From assembly GCA_022376925.1 (NCBI GenBank), contig JAIOJX010000006.1:63697394-63761393 (forward strand): a stretch of DNA of 64,000 nucleotides, given 5' to 3'. The notes below the pieces were generated by a model, which had not been told where the DNA came from, ran no database searches, and saw nothing but the letters and a program-made list of their open reading frames with translations. This document shows positions 50,011-62,914 of this stretch, piece by piece (the stretch's first letter is position 1; each line of letters starts with the position of its first letter). Position numbers and translations under genes: made by a program. The stretch is from Tragulus kanchil (Eukaryota > Chordata > Mammalia > Artiodactyla > Tragulidae).

Positions 50011-52168
50011 ACAACTACAGAGGAGGTCTTCCTCCTCGGTCTCCCTAGGGATGGTTCTTTTTTGGCTACAAGGTTACATCACTGAAAGTCATTACATGGC
50101 ACTGTATTTAGTTAGACTGATTGTCTGTTATTATGAATTTGGACAAAGAGGCAAAAGGTGTACACATATTGCTGATTCACTGTCATTTCCTCTGAACACT
50201 CTCCTTCTGACTATGGATGAGGTTAATTACATCTTCTTAGGTTATGGCTTATATGTGTGGACCCACATAGGCTCTGCAGATGAATATATACACTTAATTT
50301 AAGAACACTGTACACAGCTTTGGCTATTTTAACTACTATATACACATGAGATTTTAATCTTATAAACTCTGTTTTTCTTGGCTTTTGTGAGATGGATGAT
50401 GCATGTTTGATTCTTGACCTTTTAAACCTCCTCATAAAAACAGCCCTGGTTAATGAGCTCCCCACAAATGAATGGTTTCTTGGCCAATGATTTTATTTGT
50501 ACTTCAAAGATTCCAGTGCCAAAATTTTGTGTTAATGAGATAAATTTAGAAGGAAACTTAGCTCTACTGACAAGTTTAGCTCTATTTAAATGAAGTTTAA
50601 GTTTTGTTGTTGTTGTTTAGTCATTAAGTTGTGCCCAATTCTTTGTAATCCCATGGACTGCAGTACACCAGGCCTTCCTATCCCTCACTATGCCCTGGAT
50701 TTTGCCCAAGTTCATGTCCATTGAGTCAGTGATGCTATCGAACCATCTCATCCTCTGTTGCCCTCTTCTCCTTTTGCCTTCAATCTTTCCCAGCATCAGG
50801 ATTTTTTCTAATCAATCAGCTCTTAGCATCAAGTGGCCAAAGTATTGGAGCTTCAACTTCAGCATAAGTCCCTCCAGTGAATATTCAGGGTTAATTTCCT
50901 TTAGGGTTGACTGATTTGATCTCCTTGAAGTCCAAGGGACTCTCAAGAGTCTTCTCCACATCACAATTCAAAGGCATCAGTTCTTCAGCACTCAGCTTTG
51001 GTTATGGTCCAATTCTAACAACTATACATGACTACCACAAAGACCATAGCTTTGACTATATGGATTTTTTAAACCCCTAACTATAGTTCCATAGTTTGGA
51101 CTATTCCATTCCCACAACTACAGAGGAGGTCTTCCGCCTCGGTCTCCCTAGGGATGGTTCTTTTTTGGCTACAAGGTTACATCACTGAAAGTCATTACAT
51201 GGCACTGTATTTAGTTAGACTGATTGTCTGTTATTATGAATTTGGACAAAGAGGCAAAAGGTGTACACATATTGCTGATTCACTGTCATTTCCTCTGAAC
51301 ACTCTCCTTCTGACTATGGATGAGGTTAATTACATCTTCTTAGGTTATGGCTTATATGTGTGGACCCACATAGGCTCTGCAGATGAATATATACACTTAA
51401 TTTAAGAACACTGTACACAGCTTTGGCTATTTTAACTACTATATACACATGAGATTTTAATCTTATAAACTCTGTTTTTCTTGGCTTTTGTGAGATGGAT
51501 GATGCATGTTTGATTCTTGACCTTTAAACCTCCTCATAAAAACAGCCCTGGTTAATGAGCTCCCCACAAATGAATGGTTTCTTGGCCAATGATTTTATTT
51601 GTACTTCAAAGATTCCAGTGCCAAAATTTTGTGTTAATGAGATAAATTTAGAAGGAAACTTAGCTCTACTGACAAGTTTAGCTCTATTTAAATGAAGTTT
51701 AAGTTTTGTTGTTGTTGTTTAGTCATTAAGTTGTGCCCAATTCTTTGTAATCCCATGGACTGCAGTACACCAGGCCTTCCTATCCCTCACTATGCCCTGG
51801 ATTTTGCCCAAGTTCATGTCCATTGAGTCAGTGATGCTATCGAACCATCTCATCCTCTGTTGCCCTCTTCTCCTTTTGCCTTCAATCTTTCCCAGCATCA
51901 GGATTTTTTCTAATCAATCAGCTCTTAGCATCAAGTGGCCAAAGTATTGGAGCTTCAACTTCAGCATAAGTCCCTCCAGTGAATATTCAGGGTTAATTTC
52001 CTTTAGGGTTGACTGATTTGATCTCCTTGAAGTCCAAGGGACTCTCAAGAGTCTTCTCCACATCACAATTCAAAGGCATCAGTTCTTCAGCACTCAGCTT
52101 TGGTTATGGTCCAATTCTAACAACTATACATGACTACCACAAAGACCATAGCTTTGACTATATGGATC
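50011..52168 (+). repeat. Tandem duplication, period 1102 (50011-51066 / 51114-52168)
   Basis: Intron sequence plus a BovB fragment. A 47-base joint separates the copies. Confidence 0.95.
50610..51066 (-). mobile_element. BovB LINE 3' part (first, truncated duplicate copy)
   Basis: Antisense BovB 3' sequence: TTTAGTCATTAAGTTGTGCC, then CATGGACTGCAGTACACC and AAGTGGCCAAAGTATTGGAG. It breaks at the duplication joint. Confidence 0.85.
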
Positions 52169-52680
52169 TTTCTTGACAGAGTGATGCCTTTGCTTCTTAA
52201 TATGCTATCTAGGTTTGCCATAGCTTTCCTTCCAAGAAGCGTCATCTAATTTCCCTAGTGGTCCAAACTATAAAGAAACCTCATGAAGTGCGGGAGACCT
52301 GGATTTGATCCCTGGGTTAGGAAGATACCTTAGAGAAGGGAATGGCTATCTATTACACTATTCTTGCCTGGAGAGTTCCATGGACAGAGCAGCCTGGTAG
52401 GCTACAGGAGTCCATGGGATCAGAAAGGGTCTGACATGAATTAGTGACTACCACTTTTCACTTTCTAATTTCATGGCTGCAGTCATCATCTACTGTGATT
52501 TGGGAGCCCAATAAGAGAAAATTTGTCACTGCTTCCACTTTTTTGCTATTATTTGCCATGAAATGATGGGACCAGATGTTGAGTTTTAAGGCAGCATTTT
52601 TACTCTCCTCTTTCACCCTTATCAAGAGGCTCTTTGGTTCCTCTTTTGCTTTCTGCCATTCAGAGTGTTATCATCTTCAA
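51712..52680 (-). mobile_element. BovB LINE 3' part, interrupted by a SINE
   Basis: The same BovB, continuing past the joint through TTTCATGGCTGCAGTCATCA to about 52680. A Bov-tA element splits it at 52254-52464. No long open frame. Confidence 0.85.
52254..52464 (+). mobile_element. Bov-tA-type SINE inserted in BovB
   Basis: It is flanked by CTAATTTC at 52246-52253 and 52465-52472. The BovB sequence is continuous when the SINE and one repeat are removed. Its head is diverged. Confidence 0.88.
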
Positions 52681-54789
52681 TAGTCTGAAATCTGATCTTA
52701 GATAAGGAGGGAAAAACAATGGAGTTTACTGGTATTATAGACCTGGTGATAGATATTTAACTGCACTGTTTAACCAGGAACTTATGCTGTGCCTGGAACA
52801 GAGTTAACCATCAATAAATATTCATTAACTAGATAAATGGGTGTCAGGGCTATGTGGAACTTATTTGATCATCAATTTCCATATTTTCTTTCTCAAGAAC
52901 TGTGACTAAGTCATCACATTTGAGCTGAAGTCACTGATAATATTCTTGAAGATCTCTGCTAGTCCTGTGAGTTCCTTGGGGGCAAGGTCATATATTCATC
53001 TATGTAAAACTTACCATTACATTTTATATAATAAATTGGTAGGATCAAAGCATGTCTCTTTAAAGTATTTACAAATGATTGTAAGTTTAGTCCAAAATTT
53101 TATAAAATGCTTTTATATGCATTGTCTCACTTGATCCTTTGAAATAATAGCAGTAATTATTATTCTCATTCTTACTTGACAAAAAGAAATTCAGCCTCAG
53201 AAAAATTAAGTGACTCATACAAGGTGACACACACAACACCCAATAATAAAGCTCAGTTCAATTCAGTCGCTCAGTCATGTCTGACTCTTTGTGACCCCAT
53301 GGACTGCAAAATGCAAGTGTCCTTCACCATCTCCTGGAGCTTGCTCAAGTTCATGTCCCTTGACTCAGTGATGCCATCCAGCCATCTCATCCTCTGTTGT
53401 CCCCTTCTTTTGCCTTCTATTTTCCCCAACATCAGGTTCTTTTCCAATGAGTCAGTTCTTCACATCAGGTGGCCAAAGTATTGGAACTTCACCTTAAGCA
53501 TCATTCCTTCCAATGAATATTGAGGACTGATTTCCTTTAGGATTAACTGGTTTGATCTCTTTGCAGTTCAGGGGACTCTCAAGTGCCTTCTCCAACACCA
53601 TAGTTCAAAGGCATCAATTCTTCGGCCCTCGGTTTTCTTTATGGGCCGGCTCTTGCATCCATACATGACTACTGGGAAAACCTTAGTCCATATGTTTTGC
53701 ATTTTACTCTCCTCTTTCACCCTTATCAAGAGGCTCTTTGGTTCCTCTTTCCTTCCTGCCATTCAGAGTGTTATCATCTTCAATAGTCTGAAATCTGATC
53801 TTAGATAAGGAGGGAAAAACAATGGAGTTTACTGGTATTATAGACCTGGTGATAGATATTTAACTGCACTGTTTAACCAGGAACTTATGCTGTGCCTGGA
53901 ACAGAGTTAACCATCAATAAATATTCATTAACTAGATAAATGGGTGTCAGGGCTATGTGGAACTTATTTGATCATCAATTTCCATATTTTCTTTCTCAAG
54001 AACTGTGACTAAGTCATCACATTTGAGCTGAAGTCACTGATAATATTCTTGAAGATCTCTGCTAGTCCTGTGAGTTCCTTGGGGGCAAGGTCATATATTC
54101 ATCTATGTAAAACTTACCATTACATTTTATATAATAAATTGGTAGGATCAAAGCATGTCTCTTTAAAGTATTTACAAATGATTGTAAGTTTAGTCCAAAA
54201 TTTTATAAAATGCTTTTATATGCATTGTCTCACTTGATCCTTTGAAATAATAGCAGTAATTATTATTCTCATTCTTACTTGACAAAAAGAAATTCAGCCT
54301 CAGAAAAATTAAGTGACTCATACAAGGTGACACACACAACACCCAATAATAAAGCTCAGTTCAATTCAGTCGCTCAGTCATGTCTGACTCTTTGTGACCC
54401 CATGGACTGCAAAATGCAAGTGTCCTTCACCATCTCCTGGAGCTTGCTCAAGTTCATGTCCCTTGACTCAGTGATGCCATCCAGCCATCTCATCCTCTGT
54501 TGTCCCCTTCTTTTGCCTTCTATTTTCCCCAACATCAGGTTCTTTTCCAATGAGTCAGTTCTTCACATCAGGTGGCCAAAGTATTGGAACTTCACCTTAA
54601 GCATCATTCCTTCCAATGAATATTGAGGACTGATTTCCTTTAGGATTAACTGGTTTGATCTCTTTGCAGTTCAGGGGACTCTCAAGTGCCTTCTCCAACA
54701 CCATAGTTCAAAGGCATCAATTCTTCGGCCCTCGGTTTTCTTTATGGGCCGGCTCTTGCATCCATACATGACTACTGGGAAAACCTTAG
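52596..54789 (+). repeat. Tandem duplication, period 1103 (52596-53686 / 53701-54789)
   Basis: It covers the end of one BovB, unique intron, and the start of a second BovB. Small mismatches cluster at the start of the second copy. Confidence 0.95.
53251..53686 (-). mobile_element. BovB LINE 3' end (truncated duplicate copy)
   Basis: This is the 3' end of the BovB at 54354, copied by the 1103 bp duplication and cut at its joint. Confidence 0.88.
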
Positions 54790-56981
54790 CTTTGACTATA
54801 CAGACTTTTGTTGGCAAATCGATGTCTCTGCTTCTAAATATGCCCTCTAGGGTTGTCATAATTTTTCTTCCAAGGAGCAAACATCTTTGAATTTCATGGC
54901 TGCAGTCACCATCTGTAGTGATTTTGGAGCCCAGGAAAACAAAATATGTCACCATTTTTATCGTTTGCCCAACTATTTGTCCTGAAGTTCTGGGACTGAA
55001 TGCTATAATTTTTGTTTTTTGAATGTTGAATTTTAGGCCAACTTTTTCATTTTCCTCTTTCAGCTTCATCAAGAAGCTCTTTACTTCCTCTTCACTTTCT
55101 GTCAGTTAGGGTGGTGTCATCTGCATACCTGAGGTTATTGGTATTTCTTCTGATGATCTTGATTCCAGCTTGTGCTTTATCCAGATCAGCATTTCACATA
55201 ATGTACTCTGCATATCAATTAAATAAGCAGGATGATAATACACAGCTTTGAAGTACTCTTTTCCCAATTTGGGGCCAGTCCACTGTTACATATCCAGTAC
55301 TAACTGTTGCTTCTTATCCTGCACACAGATAGCACAGGAGGAAGGTAATGTGGTCTGGTATTCCCATATCTTTCAGAATTTTCCATACTTTATTTTGATC
55401 CACACAGTCAAAGGCTTTAGCATAGTCTATGAAGCAGAAGTAGATGTTTTTTCTGATGAATTCCCTGGCTCTTTCTATGATCCAGCATATGTTGGCAATC
55501 TGATGTCTAGTTCCTCTGTGTTTTCTAAATCCAGTTCATACATCTGGAAGTTCTCGATTCACGTACTATTGAAGCTCTAGCATTTTAATTTTTTGGGGGG
55601 TTTTAACATTCTCTGCAAGGCAAAATGCAAGTGTCCTTCACCATCTCCTGGAGCTTGTTCAAACTCATGTCCATTGACTCAGTGACGCCATCCAAACATC
55701 TCATCCTCTCTAGTCCCCTTCTTTTGCCTTCTATTTTCCCCAACATCAGGTTCTTTTCCAATGAGTCAGTTCTTCACATCAGGTGGCCAAAGTATTGGAA
55801 CTTCACCTTAAGCATCATTCCTTCCAATGAATATTGAGGACTGATTTCCTTTAGGATTAACTGGTTTGATCTCTTTGCAGTTCAGGGGACTCTCAAGTGC
55901 CTTCTCCAACACCATAGTTCAAAGGCATCAATTCTTCGGCCCTCGGTTTTCTTTATGGGCCGGCTCTTGCATCCATACATGACTACTGGGAAAACCTTAG
56001 CTTTGACTATACAGACTTTTGTTGGCAAATCGATGTCTCTGCTTCTAAATATGCCCTCTAGGGTTGTCATAATTTTTCTTCCAAGGAGCAAACATCTTTG
56101 AATTTCATGGCTGCAGTCACCATCTGTAGTGATTTTGGAGCCCAGGAAAACAAAATATGTCACCATTTTTATCGTTTGCCCAACTATTTGTCCTGAAGTT
56201 CTGGGACTGAATGCTATAATTTTTGTTTTTTGAATGTTGAATTTTAGGCCAACTTTTTCATTTTCCTCTTTCAGCTTCATCAAGAAGCTCTTTACTTCCT
56301 CTTCACTTTCTGTCAGTTAGGGTGGTGTCATCTGCATACCTGAGGTTATTGGTATTTCTTCTGATGATCTTGATTCCAGCTTGTGCTTTATCCAGATCAG
56401 CATTTCACATAATGTACTCTGCATATCAATTAAATAAGCAGGATGATAATACACAGCTTTGAAGTACTCTTTTCCCAATTTGGGGCCAGTCCACTGTTAC
56501 ATATCCAGTACTAACTGTTGCTTCTTATCCTGCACACAGATAGCACAGGAGGAAGGTAATGTGGTCTGGTATTCCCATATCTTTCAGAATTTTCCATACT
56601 TTATTTTGATCCACACAGTCAAAGGCTTTAGCATAGTCTATGAAGCAGAAGTAGATGTTTTTTCTGATGAATTCCCTGGCTCTTTCTATGATCCAGCATA
56701 TGTTGGCAATCTGATGTCTAGTTCCTCTGTGTTTTCTAAATCCAGTTCATACATCTGGAAGTTCTCGATTCACGTACTATTGAAGCCTAGCTTGGAGCAT
56801 TTTGAGCATTCCTTTGCTAGCATATGAAATGAGTGCAATTGTGCAGTAGTTTGAACATTCTCTGGCATTGCCCTTCTTTGGGATTGGAATGAAAACTGAC
56901 TTTTTCCAGTCCTGAGGCCACTGCTGAGTTTTCCCAATTTGCTGGCATATTGAGTGCAGCACTTTAACAGCAAATAAAGGT
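54354..56981 (-). mobile_element. BovB LINE, 5'-truncated, with reverse-transcriptase C-terminal remnant
   Basis: Antisense BovB flanked by a perfect 12 bp target-site duplication CCCAATAATAAA at 54342-54353 and 56982-56993. The minus-strand frame 55072-54671 (133 aa) reads like the C-terminal part of BovB ORF2: EKVGLKFNIQKTKI, FLGSKITTDGDCSHEI, FPVVMYGCKS and RRIDAFELWCWRRHLRVP. The same frame recurs at 56283-55882 because of the internal 1211 bp duplication. Without that duplication the element is about 1.4 kb. Confidence 0.92.
54411..56786 (+). repeat. Tandem duplication, period 1211, inside a BovB element
   Basis: The copies are 54411-55575 and 55622-56786 with a 46-base scrambled joint. 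The first ~100 bases of the second copy carry around ten substitutions; the remainder looks identical. A target-site duplication brackets both copies together. Confidence 0.94.
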
Positions 56982-56993
56982 CCCAATAATAAA

Positions 56994-57754
56994 ATAAGAA
57001 GCACCTCTTGCTTCCTTCACTGCACCACAGTGCCCATTCTCACAAGAGAGAAGCATCAATTCAATTCAGAGCATCCAAAAGATAGGAAGAAGAAAGACAC
57101 CTCCTCTGGCTGAATCTAGGGTATAGGGTGAAAGAGAAGAAAAGAGTCAAAGAGAGTAAGGGGGAAGAGAGTGGAAAATGAAAGGGTCTATCAGCTCTTG
57201 CTGGATTACAGTCAGCCAAGAAGTGACAATGTCTACTAAAAATGAAAGTCCGAGGAGATCAGTTCAGGTAGGCAGGGAATGAAGACAGTGGGGTACAACA
57301 ACAAAAAAAAGAAAAAAAGCTTAACAAACATGAATCAAGCCCTAGATGTGCCAGGCATTTGCTAAGCCCAATAATATATAGATGAATAATACATTACCTC
57401 ACCCCAAGCTCAGGAGCTCACGTAACTGGCTGAGAGCTTCAAAATATTTCCAGTGATTTCAACTCAAATTTGATGATTCAGTTGCTGTTCTTGAGTAAAG
57501 AGAATATGAAAATTGATGATTAGATAAGTTCTACATGGCCCTAACACCCACTCATCTAGTCAACAAATATTTATTGAGCCCTAACCCTGTTCCTGACACA
57601 ACATTAGTTCCTTGCTAAACAGTGTAGTTAAATATCTATTAGTAAGTCTCTAATAACAATAGAGTCCATTGTTTTCCCTCCTTATCTAAGATCAGTTACA
57701 GACTATTTGATATGATCTGTTCATTTTCACTAACTTTTCCAAAACATCCTGCAG
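56994..57754. other. Unique intron sequence
   Basis: No exon or transposon recognised. Its right half recurs from 58363 by duplication. Confidence 0.5.
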
Positions 57755-58362
57755 TTGTTCTTTTTTTGTTTGTTTGATTAAAGTATAGTGGGCTTCTCTG
57801 GTGACTCAGTGGAAAAGAATCCACCTGCAGTTCAGGAAACAAGGGAGATGTGGGTTCAATCTTCTGGTTGGGAAGATCCCCTGGAGGAGGAAATGGCAAC
57901 TCTGTATTCTTGCCAGGAAAATCCCATTGATAGAGGAGGCTGGTGGGCTGCAGACCATAGGGTTGCAAAGAGTCAGATGCAAATGAGCACACATAGTTGA
58001 TTTACAATGTTGTGTTAGTTTAAGGAGTACAGCAGAGTGTTTCAGTTATATATACATTTTTTTTCAGATTCTTTTCCCTTATAGATCATCACAAATATTG
58101 GGCATAGTTCCCTGTGCCATACAGTCAGTCCTGTTGTCAGCTATCTGTTTTATATAACGTAGTGTGTATATGCTAATCCAAAACTCCTAATTTATCCTTC
58201 CCTCCCTTTCCCCTTGGTAACCATAAATTTGTTAACTATGCCCATGAGACTTTTTCTGTTTTGTATATAAATTTACCTGTATAATTTTTAAAATATTCTA
58301 TATATAAACAATATCCTATGATATTTGTCTTTTTCTGTCTGGCTTACTTCACTTAATATGAT
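57755..58362 (-). mobile_element. L1 3' end, antisense (first, truncated duplicate copy)
   Basis: L1 3' UTR landmarks (GATTTACAATGTTGTGTTAG, TTCCCTGTGCCATACAGTCA) continue to the joint at 58362/58363. The longer version starts at 58851. Confidence 0.8.
57790..57995 (+). mobile_element. Bov-tA-type SINE inserted in L1 3' region
   Basis: It starts GGGCTTCTCTGGTGACTCAG. The L1 sequence is continuous across it (TTAAAGTATAGT on the left, ATAGTTGATTTACAATG on the right). The duplicate is at 58886-59091. Confidence 0.88.
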
Positions 58363-58885
58363 GGTAGGCAGGGAATGAAGACAGTGGGGTACAACAACAA
58401 AAAAAAGAAAAAAAGCTTAACAAACATGAATCAAGCCCTAGATGTGCCAGGCATTTGCTAAGCCCAATAATATATAGATGAATAATACATTACCTCACCC
58501 CAAGCTCAGGAGCTCACGTAACTGGCTGAGAGCTTCAAAATATTTCCAGTGATTTCAACTCAAATTTGATGATTCAGTTGCTGTTCTTGAGTAAAGAGAA
58601 TATGAAAATTGATGATTAGATAAGTTCTACATGGCCCTAACACCCACTCATCTAGTCAACAAATATTTATTGAGCCCTAACCCTGTTCCTGACACAACAT
58701 TAGTTCCTTGCTAAACAGTGTAGTTAAATATCTATTAGTAAGTCTCTAATAACAATAGAGTCCATTGTTTTCCCTCCTTATCTAAGATCAGTTACAGACT
58801 ATTTGATATGATCTGTTCATTTTCACTAACTTTTCCAAAACATCCTGCAGTTGTTCTTTTTTTGTTTGTTTGATTAAAGTATAGT

Positions 58886-59091
58886 GGGCTTCTCTGGTGA
58901 CTCAGTGGAAAAGAATCCACCTGCAGTTCAGGAAACAAGGGAGATGTGGGTTCAATCTTCTGGTTGGGAAGATCCCCTGGAGGAGGAAATGGCAACTCTG
59001 TATTCTTGCCAGGAAAATCCCATTGATAGAGGAGGCTGGTGGGCTGCAGACCATAGGGTTGCAAAGAGTCAGATGCAAATGAGCACACATA
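58886..59091 (+). mobile_element. Bov-tA-type SINE, duplicate copy
   Basis: The same insertion in the second copy of the 1096 bp duplication. Confidence 0.88.
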
Positions 59092-60980
59092 GTTGATTTA
59101 CAATGTTGTGTTAGTTTAAGGAGTACAGCAGAGTGTTTCAGTTATATATACATTTTTTTTCAGATTCTTTTCCCTTATAGATCATCACAAATATTGGGCA
59201 TAGTTCCCTGTGCCATACAGTCAGTCCTGTTGTCAGCTATCTGTTTTATATAACGTAGTGTGTATATGCTAATCCAAAACTCCTAATTTATCCTTCCCTC
59301 CCTTTCCCCTTGGTAACCATAAATTTGTTAACTATGCCCATGAGACTTTTTCTGTTTTGTATATAAATTTACCTGTATAATTTTTAAAATATTCTATATA
59401 TAAACAATATCCTATGATATTTGTCTTTTTCTGTCTGGCTTACTTCACTTAATATGATAATCTCTAGGTCTATCCATATAGCTATAGATGGCATTATTTC
59501 TTTTTTATGGATTGGTAATATTCCATCCTATATATGTGTAATGTACATACATCTACATATATATGTGGTGTATATACAGTCCTACACTTAGGTCTTTACT
59601 CCATTTTGAGTTTGTTTTTGTATGTGATGTTAGAGAATGTTCTAATTTAATTCTTTAACATGTTACTTCCAGTTTTCCAAGCACTGCTTATTGAAGAGAC
59701 TTTCTTTATTCCATTACATATTCTTGCCACCTTTGTTATAGATTAATTGGCCATAAGCACATAGGTTTATTTCTGGGACTTCTATCCTATTCCATAGATC
59801 TATATATCTGTTTTTGCCAAAACTATATACTGTTTTGATGACTGTAGCTTTGTTATAGTCTGAAGTCAAGGAGCCTAATTCCTCCCACTCCATTTTTCTT
59901 TATCAAGATTGTTTTGACTATTTGGGATATTATGTGTTTTCCTATAAATTTAAAAATGTTTTGTTCTATTTCTGTGAAAAATACCATTGTTAATTCAATA
60001 GAGATTGCATTGAATCTGTAGATTCCCTTGGGTATTATAGTCATTTTGACAATATTGATCTTTCCAATCCAAAAACACAGTATATCTTTTCATCTGTTTG
60101 TGGCATCTTCAATTTCTTTCATCAGTGTTTTACAGTTTTTGAAGTATAGATCTTTGCTTCCTCCGGTAGATTTATTCCTAGGCATTTCACTCTTTTTGAT
60201 GAGGTAGTAAATGGCATTAATCCCTTAATTTCTCTTGCTGATATTTTGCTGTTAGTGTATAGAAGTGTAATAGATTTCTGTGCATTAGTTTTGTATCCTA
60301 TGACTTTACTTGATTCATTGATGAATTCTAGCAGTTCTCTGGTAGTCTTTAGGATTTTTATGAATAATATTATGTTATCTGAAAACTGTCAGTTTTACTT
60401 CTTTTCCAGTTTGAATTCCTTTCGTCTCTTTTTCTTCTATAATTGCTATGGCTAGGACTTCCAAAACCATGTTGAAAAAAGTGGCGAGAGTGGTAATAAA
60501 CAGGACATCATTGTCTTGTTCCTGATCTTAGAGGAATTGATTTCCACTTTTCACCATTGAATATGATGTTAGCTGCAGGTTTGGCATATATGACCTTTAT
60601 TATGTTGAATTATGTTCTCTCCATGCTCATTTTCTGGAGAGCTTTTTCTTAAAAAGATGTTAGATTTTCCCAAAAGCTTTCCTGTATCTATTGAGATGAT
60701 CGTGTGATTTTTGTTCTTCAATTTGTTAATGTAGTATATCACACTGATTGATTTGCTGATATTGAAAAATTCTTGCATCCCTGGGTTAGGTCTTACTTGA
60801 TCATAGTGAATGATCCTTTTAACATATTGTTGGATTCAGTTTGTTACTATTTTTTTTTTTTTTTTTAGGATTTTTGCATTTCTGTTCATCAGTGATATTG
60901 GGCTATCATTTGTGGGATCTTTTTCTGGTAGTTGATTTCTAATCTTATAGCATTGTGAACAGAAAAAAATGTTTTATTTC

Positions 60981-61200
60981 AGTGGTCCCCACCCTTTCTG
61001 GTGCTAGGGCCTGGTTTTGTGGAAGACAGTTTTTCCATAGACAGGGTGGGAATGGGAGCTGTGGGAGTGATGGGAAGAAATGGGGAGCAGGAGATGTAGC
61101 TTCACTCATTTGCCTGCCACTCACTTTCTGTGTGTTGCCCAGGTCCTAACAGGCTATGGACCAGTACTGGTCCACAGCCTGGGGCTTGAAAATCCTGCTT
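60981..61200. mobile_element. Short non-autonomous DNA transposon (first duplicate copy, cut)
   Basis: It begins CAGTGGTCCCCACCCTTTCT and ends with a GGTCCACAGCCTGGGGCTTG stretch. The right end is cut at the duplication joint. See the complete copy at 62148. Confidence 0.65.
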
Positions 61201-62147
61201 TTGATAGTCATTTTGACAATATTGATCTTTCCAATCCAAAAACACAGTATATCTTTTCATCTGTTTGTGGCATCTTCAATTTCTTTCATCAGTGTTTTAC
61301 AGTTTTTGAAGTATAGATCTTTGCTTCCTCCGGTAGATTTATTCCTAGGCATTTCACTCTTTTTGATGAGGTAGTAAATGGCATTAATCCCTTAATTTCT
61401 CTTGCTGATATTTTGCTGTTAGTGTATAGAAGTGTAATAGATTTCTGTGCATTAGTTTTGTATCCTATGACTTTACTTGATTCATTGATGAATTCTAGCA
61501 GTTCTCTGGTAGTCTTTAGGATTTTTATGAATAATATTATGTTATCTGAAAACTGTCAGTTTTACTTCTTTTCCAGTTTGAATTCCTTTCGTCTCTTTTT
61601 CTTCTATAATTGCTATGGCTAGGACTTCCAAAACCATGTTGAAAAAAGTGGCGAGAGTGGTAATAAACAGGACATCATTGTCTTGTTCCTGATCTTAGAG
61701 GAATTGATTTCCACTTTTCACCATTGAATATGATGTTAGCTGCAGGTTTGGCATATATGACCTTTATTATGTTGAATTATGTTCTCTCCATGCTCATTTT
61801 CTGGAGAGCTTTTTCTTAAAAAGATGTTAGACTTTCCCAAAAGCTTTCCTGTATCTATTGAGATGATCGTGTGATTTTTGTTCTTCAATTTGTTAATGTA
61901 GTATATCACACTGATTGATTTGCTGATATTGAAAAATTCTTGCATCCCTGGGTTAGGTCTTACTTGATCATAGTGAATGATCCTTTTAACATATTGTTGG
62001 ATTCAGTTTGTTACTATTTTTTTTTTTTTTTTTAGGATTTTTGCATTTCTGTTCATCAGTGATATTGGGCTATCATTTGTGGGATCTTTTTCTGGTAGTT
62101 GATTTCTAATCTTATAGCATTGTGAACAGAAAAAAATGTTTTATTTC

Positions 62148-62366
62148 AGTGGTCCCCACCCTTTCTGGTGCTAGGGCCTGGTTTTGTGGAAGACAGTTTT
62201 TCCATAGACAGGGTGGGAATGGGAGCTGTGGGAGTGATGGGAAGAAATGGGGAGCAGGAGATGTAGCTTCACTCATTTGCCTGCCACTCACTTTCTGTGT
62301 GTTGCCCAGGTCCTAACAGGCTATGGACCAGTACTGGTCCACAGCCTGGGGCTTGAAAATCCCTGC
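62148..62366. mobile_element. Short non-autonomous DNA transposon inside L1
   Basis: About 220 bp with imperfect inverted ends (CAGTGGTCCCCA at the left, a diverged complement ending CCCTG at the right). It resembles a common mammalian hAT-like MER element with an internal deletion. I cannot name the family with certainty, and no clear 8 bp target-site duplication was seen. Confidence 0.6.
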
Positions 62367-62686
62367 TTTATATGATTCAACATTCTTAAATTTAATAAAG
62401 CTTGCTTTGTGGCCCAGCATGTGATCGATCTTGGAGAATATTCCATGTGCACTTAAAAAGAATGTGTATTCTGCTGCTTTCAGATGGAATGCTCTATAAA
62501 TACCAGTTAAGTTGGTCTGGTTTAATTTGCCATATAAGGGCTGTGTTTCCTTATTTGTGCCTAGACGATAGGCCATTGATGTCAGTGGGGTGATAACATC
62601 CTACATTATATGGTGCTACTATCGATTTCTCCTTTTATGTCTATTAACATTTGTCTTATATACGGAAGTGCTCACATATTGTTCTT

Positions 62687-62894
62687 GTTGTTGTTTAGTC
62701 ACTAACTTGTGTTCAACTCTTGCAACTCCATGGACTGTAGCCCACCAGGCTCCTCTGTCTATGGGATTTCCCAGGCAAGAATACCAGAGACGGTTACCAT
62801 TACATTCTCCAGTGGATCTACCTGACCCAAGGAACAAACTCAGATCCTCTGCTTGACAGGCAATTTCTTTACCACTGAGCCACCTGGATAGCCC
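62687..62894 (-). mobile_element. Bov-tA-type SINE, antisense
   Basis: Plus-strand landmarks: TTGTTTAGTCACTAACTTGT, CCATGGACTGTAGCCCACCA, ending ACTGAGCCACCTGGATAGCC. Confidence 0.88.
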
Positions 62895-62914
62895 ATGTTG
62901 GGTAAACACATGCC

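Larger units (their letters stand above)
57267..59458 (+). repeat. Tandem duplication, period 1096 (57267-58362 / 58363-59458)
   Basis: Intron sequence, L1 and a Bov-tA SINE. The copies abut directly and look identical. Confidence 0.95.
60037..62369 (+). repeat. Tandem duplication, period 1167 (60037-61200 / 61204-62369)
   Basis: L1 ORF2 and a small DNA transposon. I noticed one substitution (near 60665 versus 61832) and one C-run indel. Confidence 0.95.
58851..62684 (-). mobile_element. L1 ORF2 to 3' UTR, antisense, internally deleted and interrupted
   Basis: Minus-strand reading gives L1 ORF2 landmarks in the right order. An endonuclease-side piece is at 62576-62380 (LTGIYRAFHLKAAEYTFF, GIFSKIDHMLGHKASF). 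A reverse-transcriptase-side piece is at 61945-61840 (MQEFFNISKSISVIYYINKL), repeated at 60778-60670. A C-terminal piece is at 60044-59853 ([30 protein letters not shown]). It carries stops, a large deletion between the first two pieces, and a DNA transposon at 62149. Inactive. Confidence 0.87.

Noticed and set aside
54671..56283. An active BovB reverse transcriptase
   Set aside because: Only the C-terminal ~130 residues are open, the element is 5'-truncated, and the second frame is the assembly duplicate.
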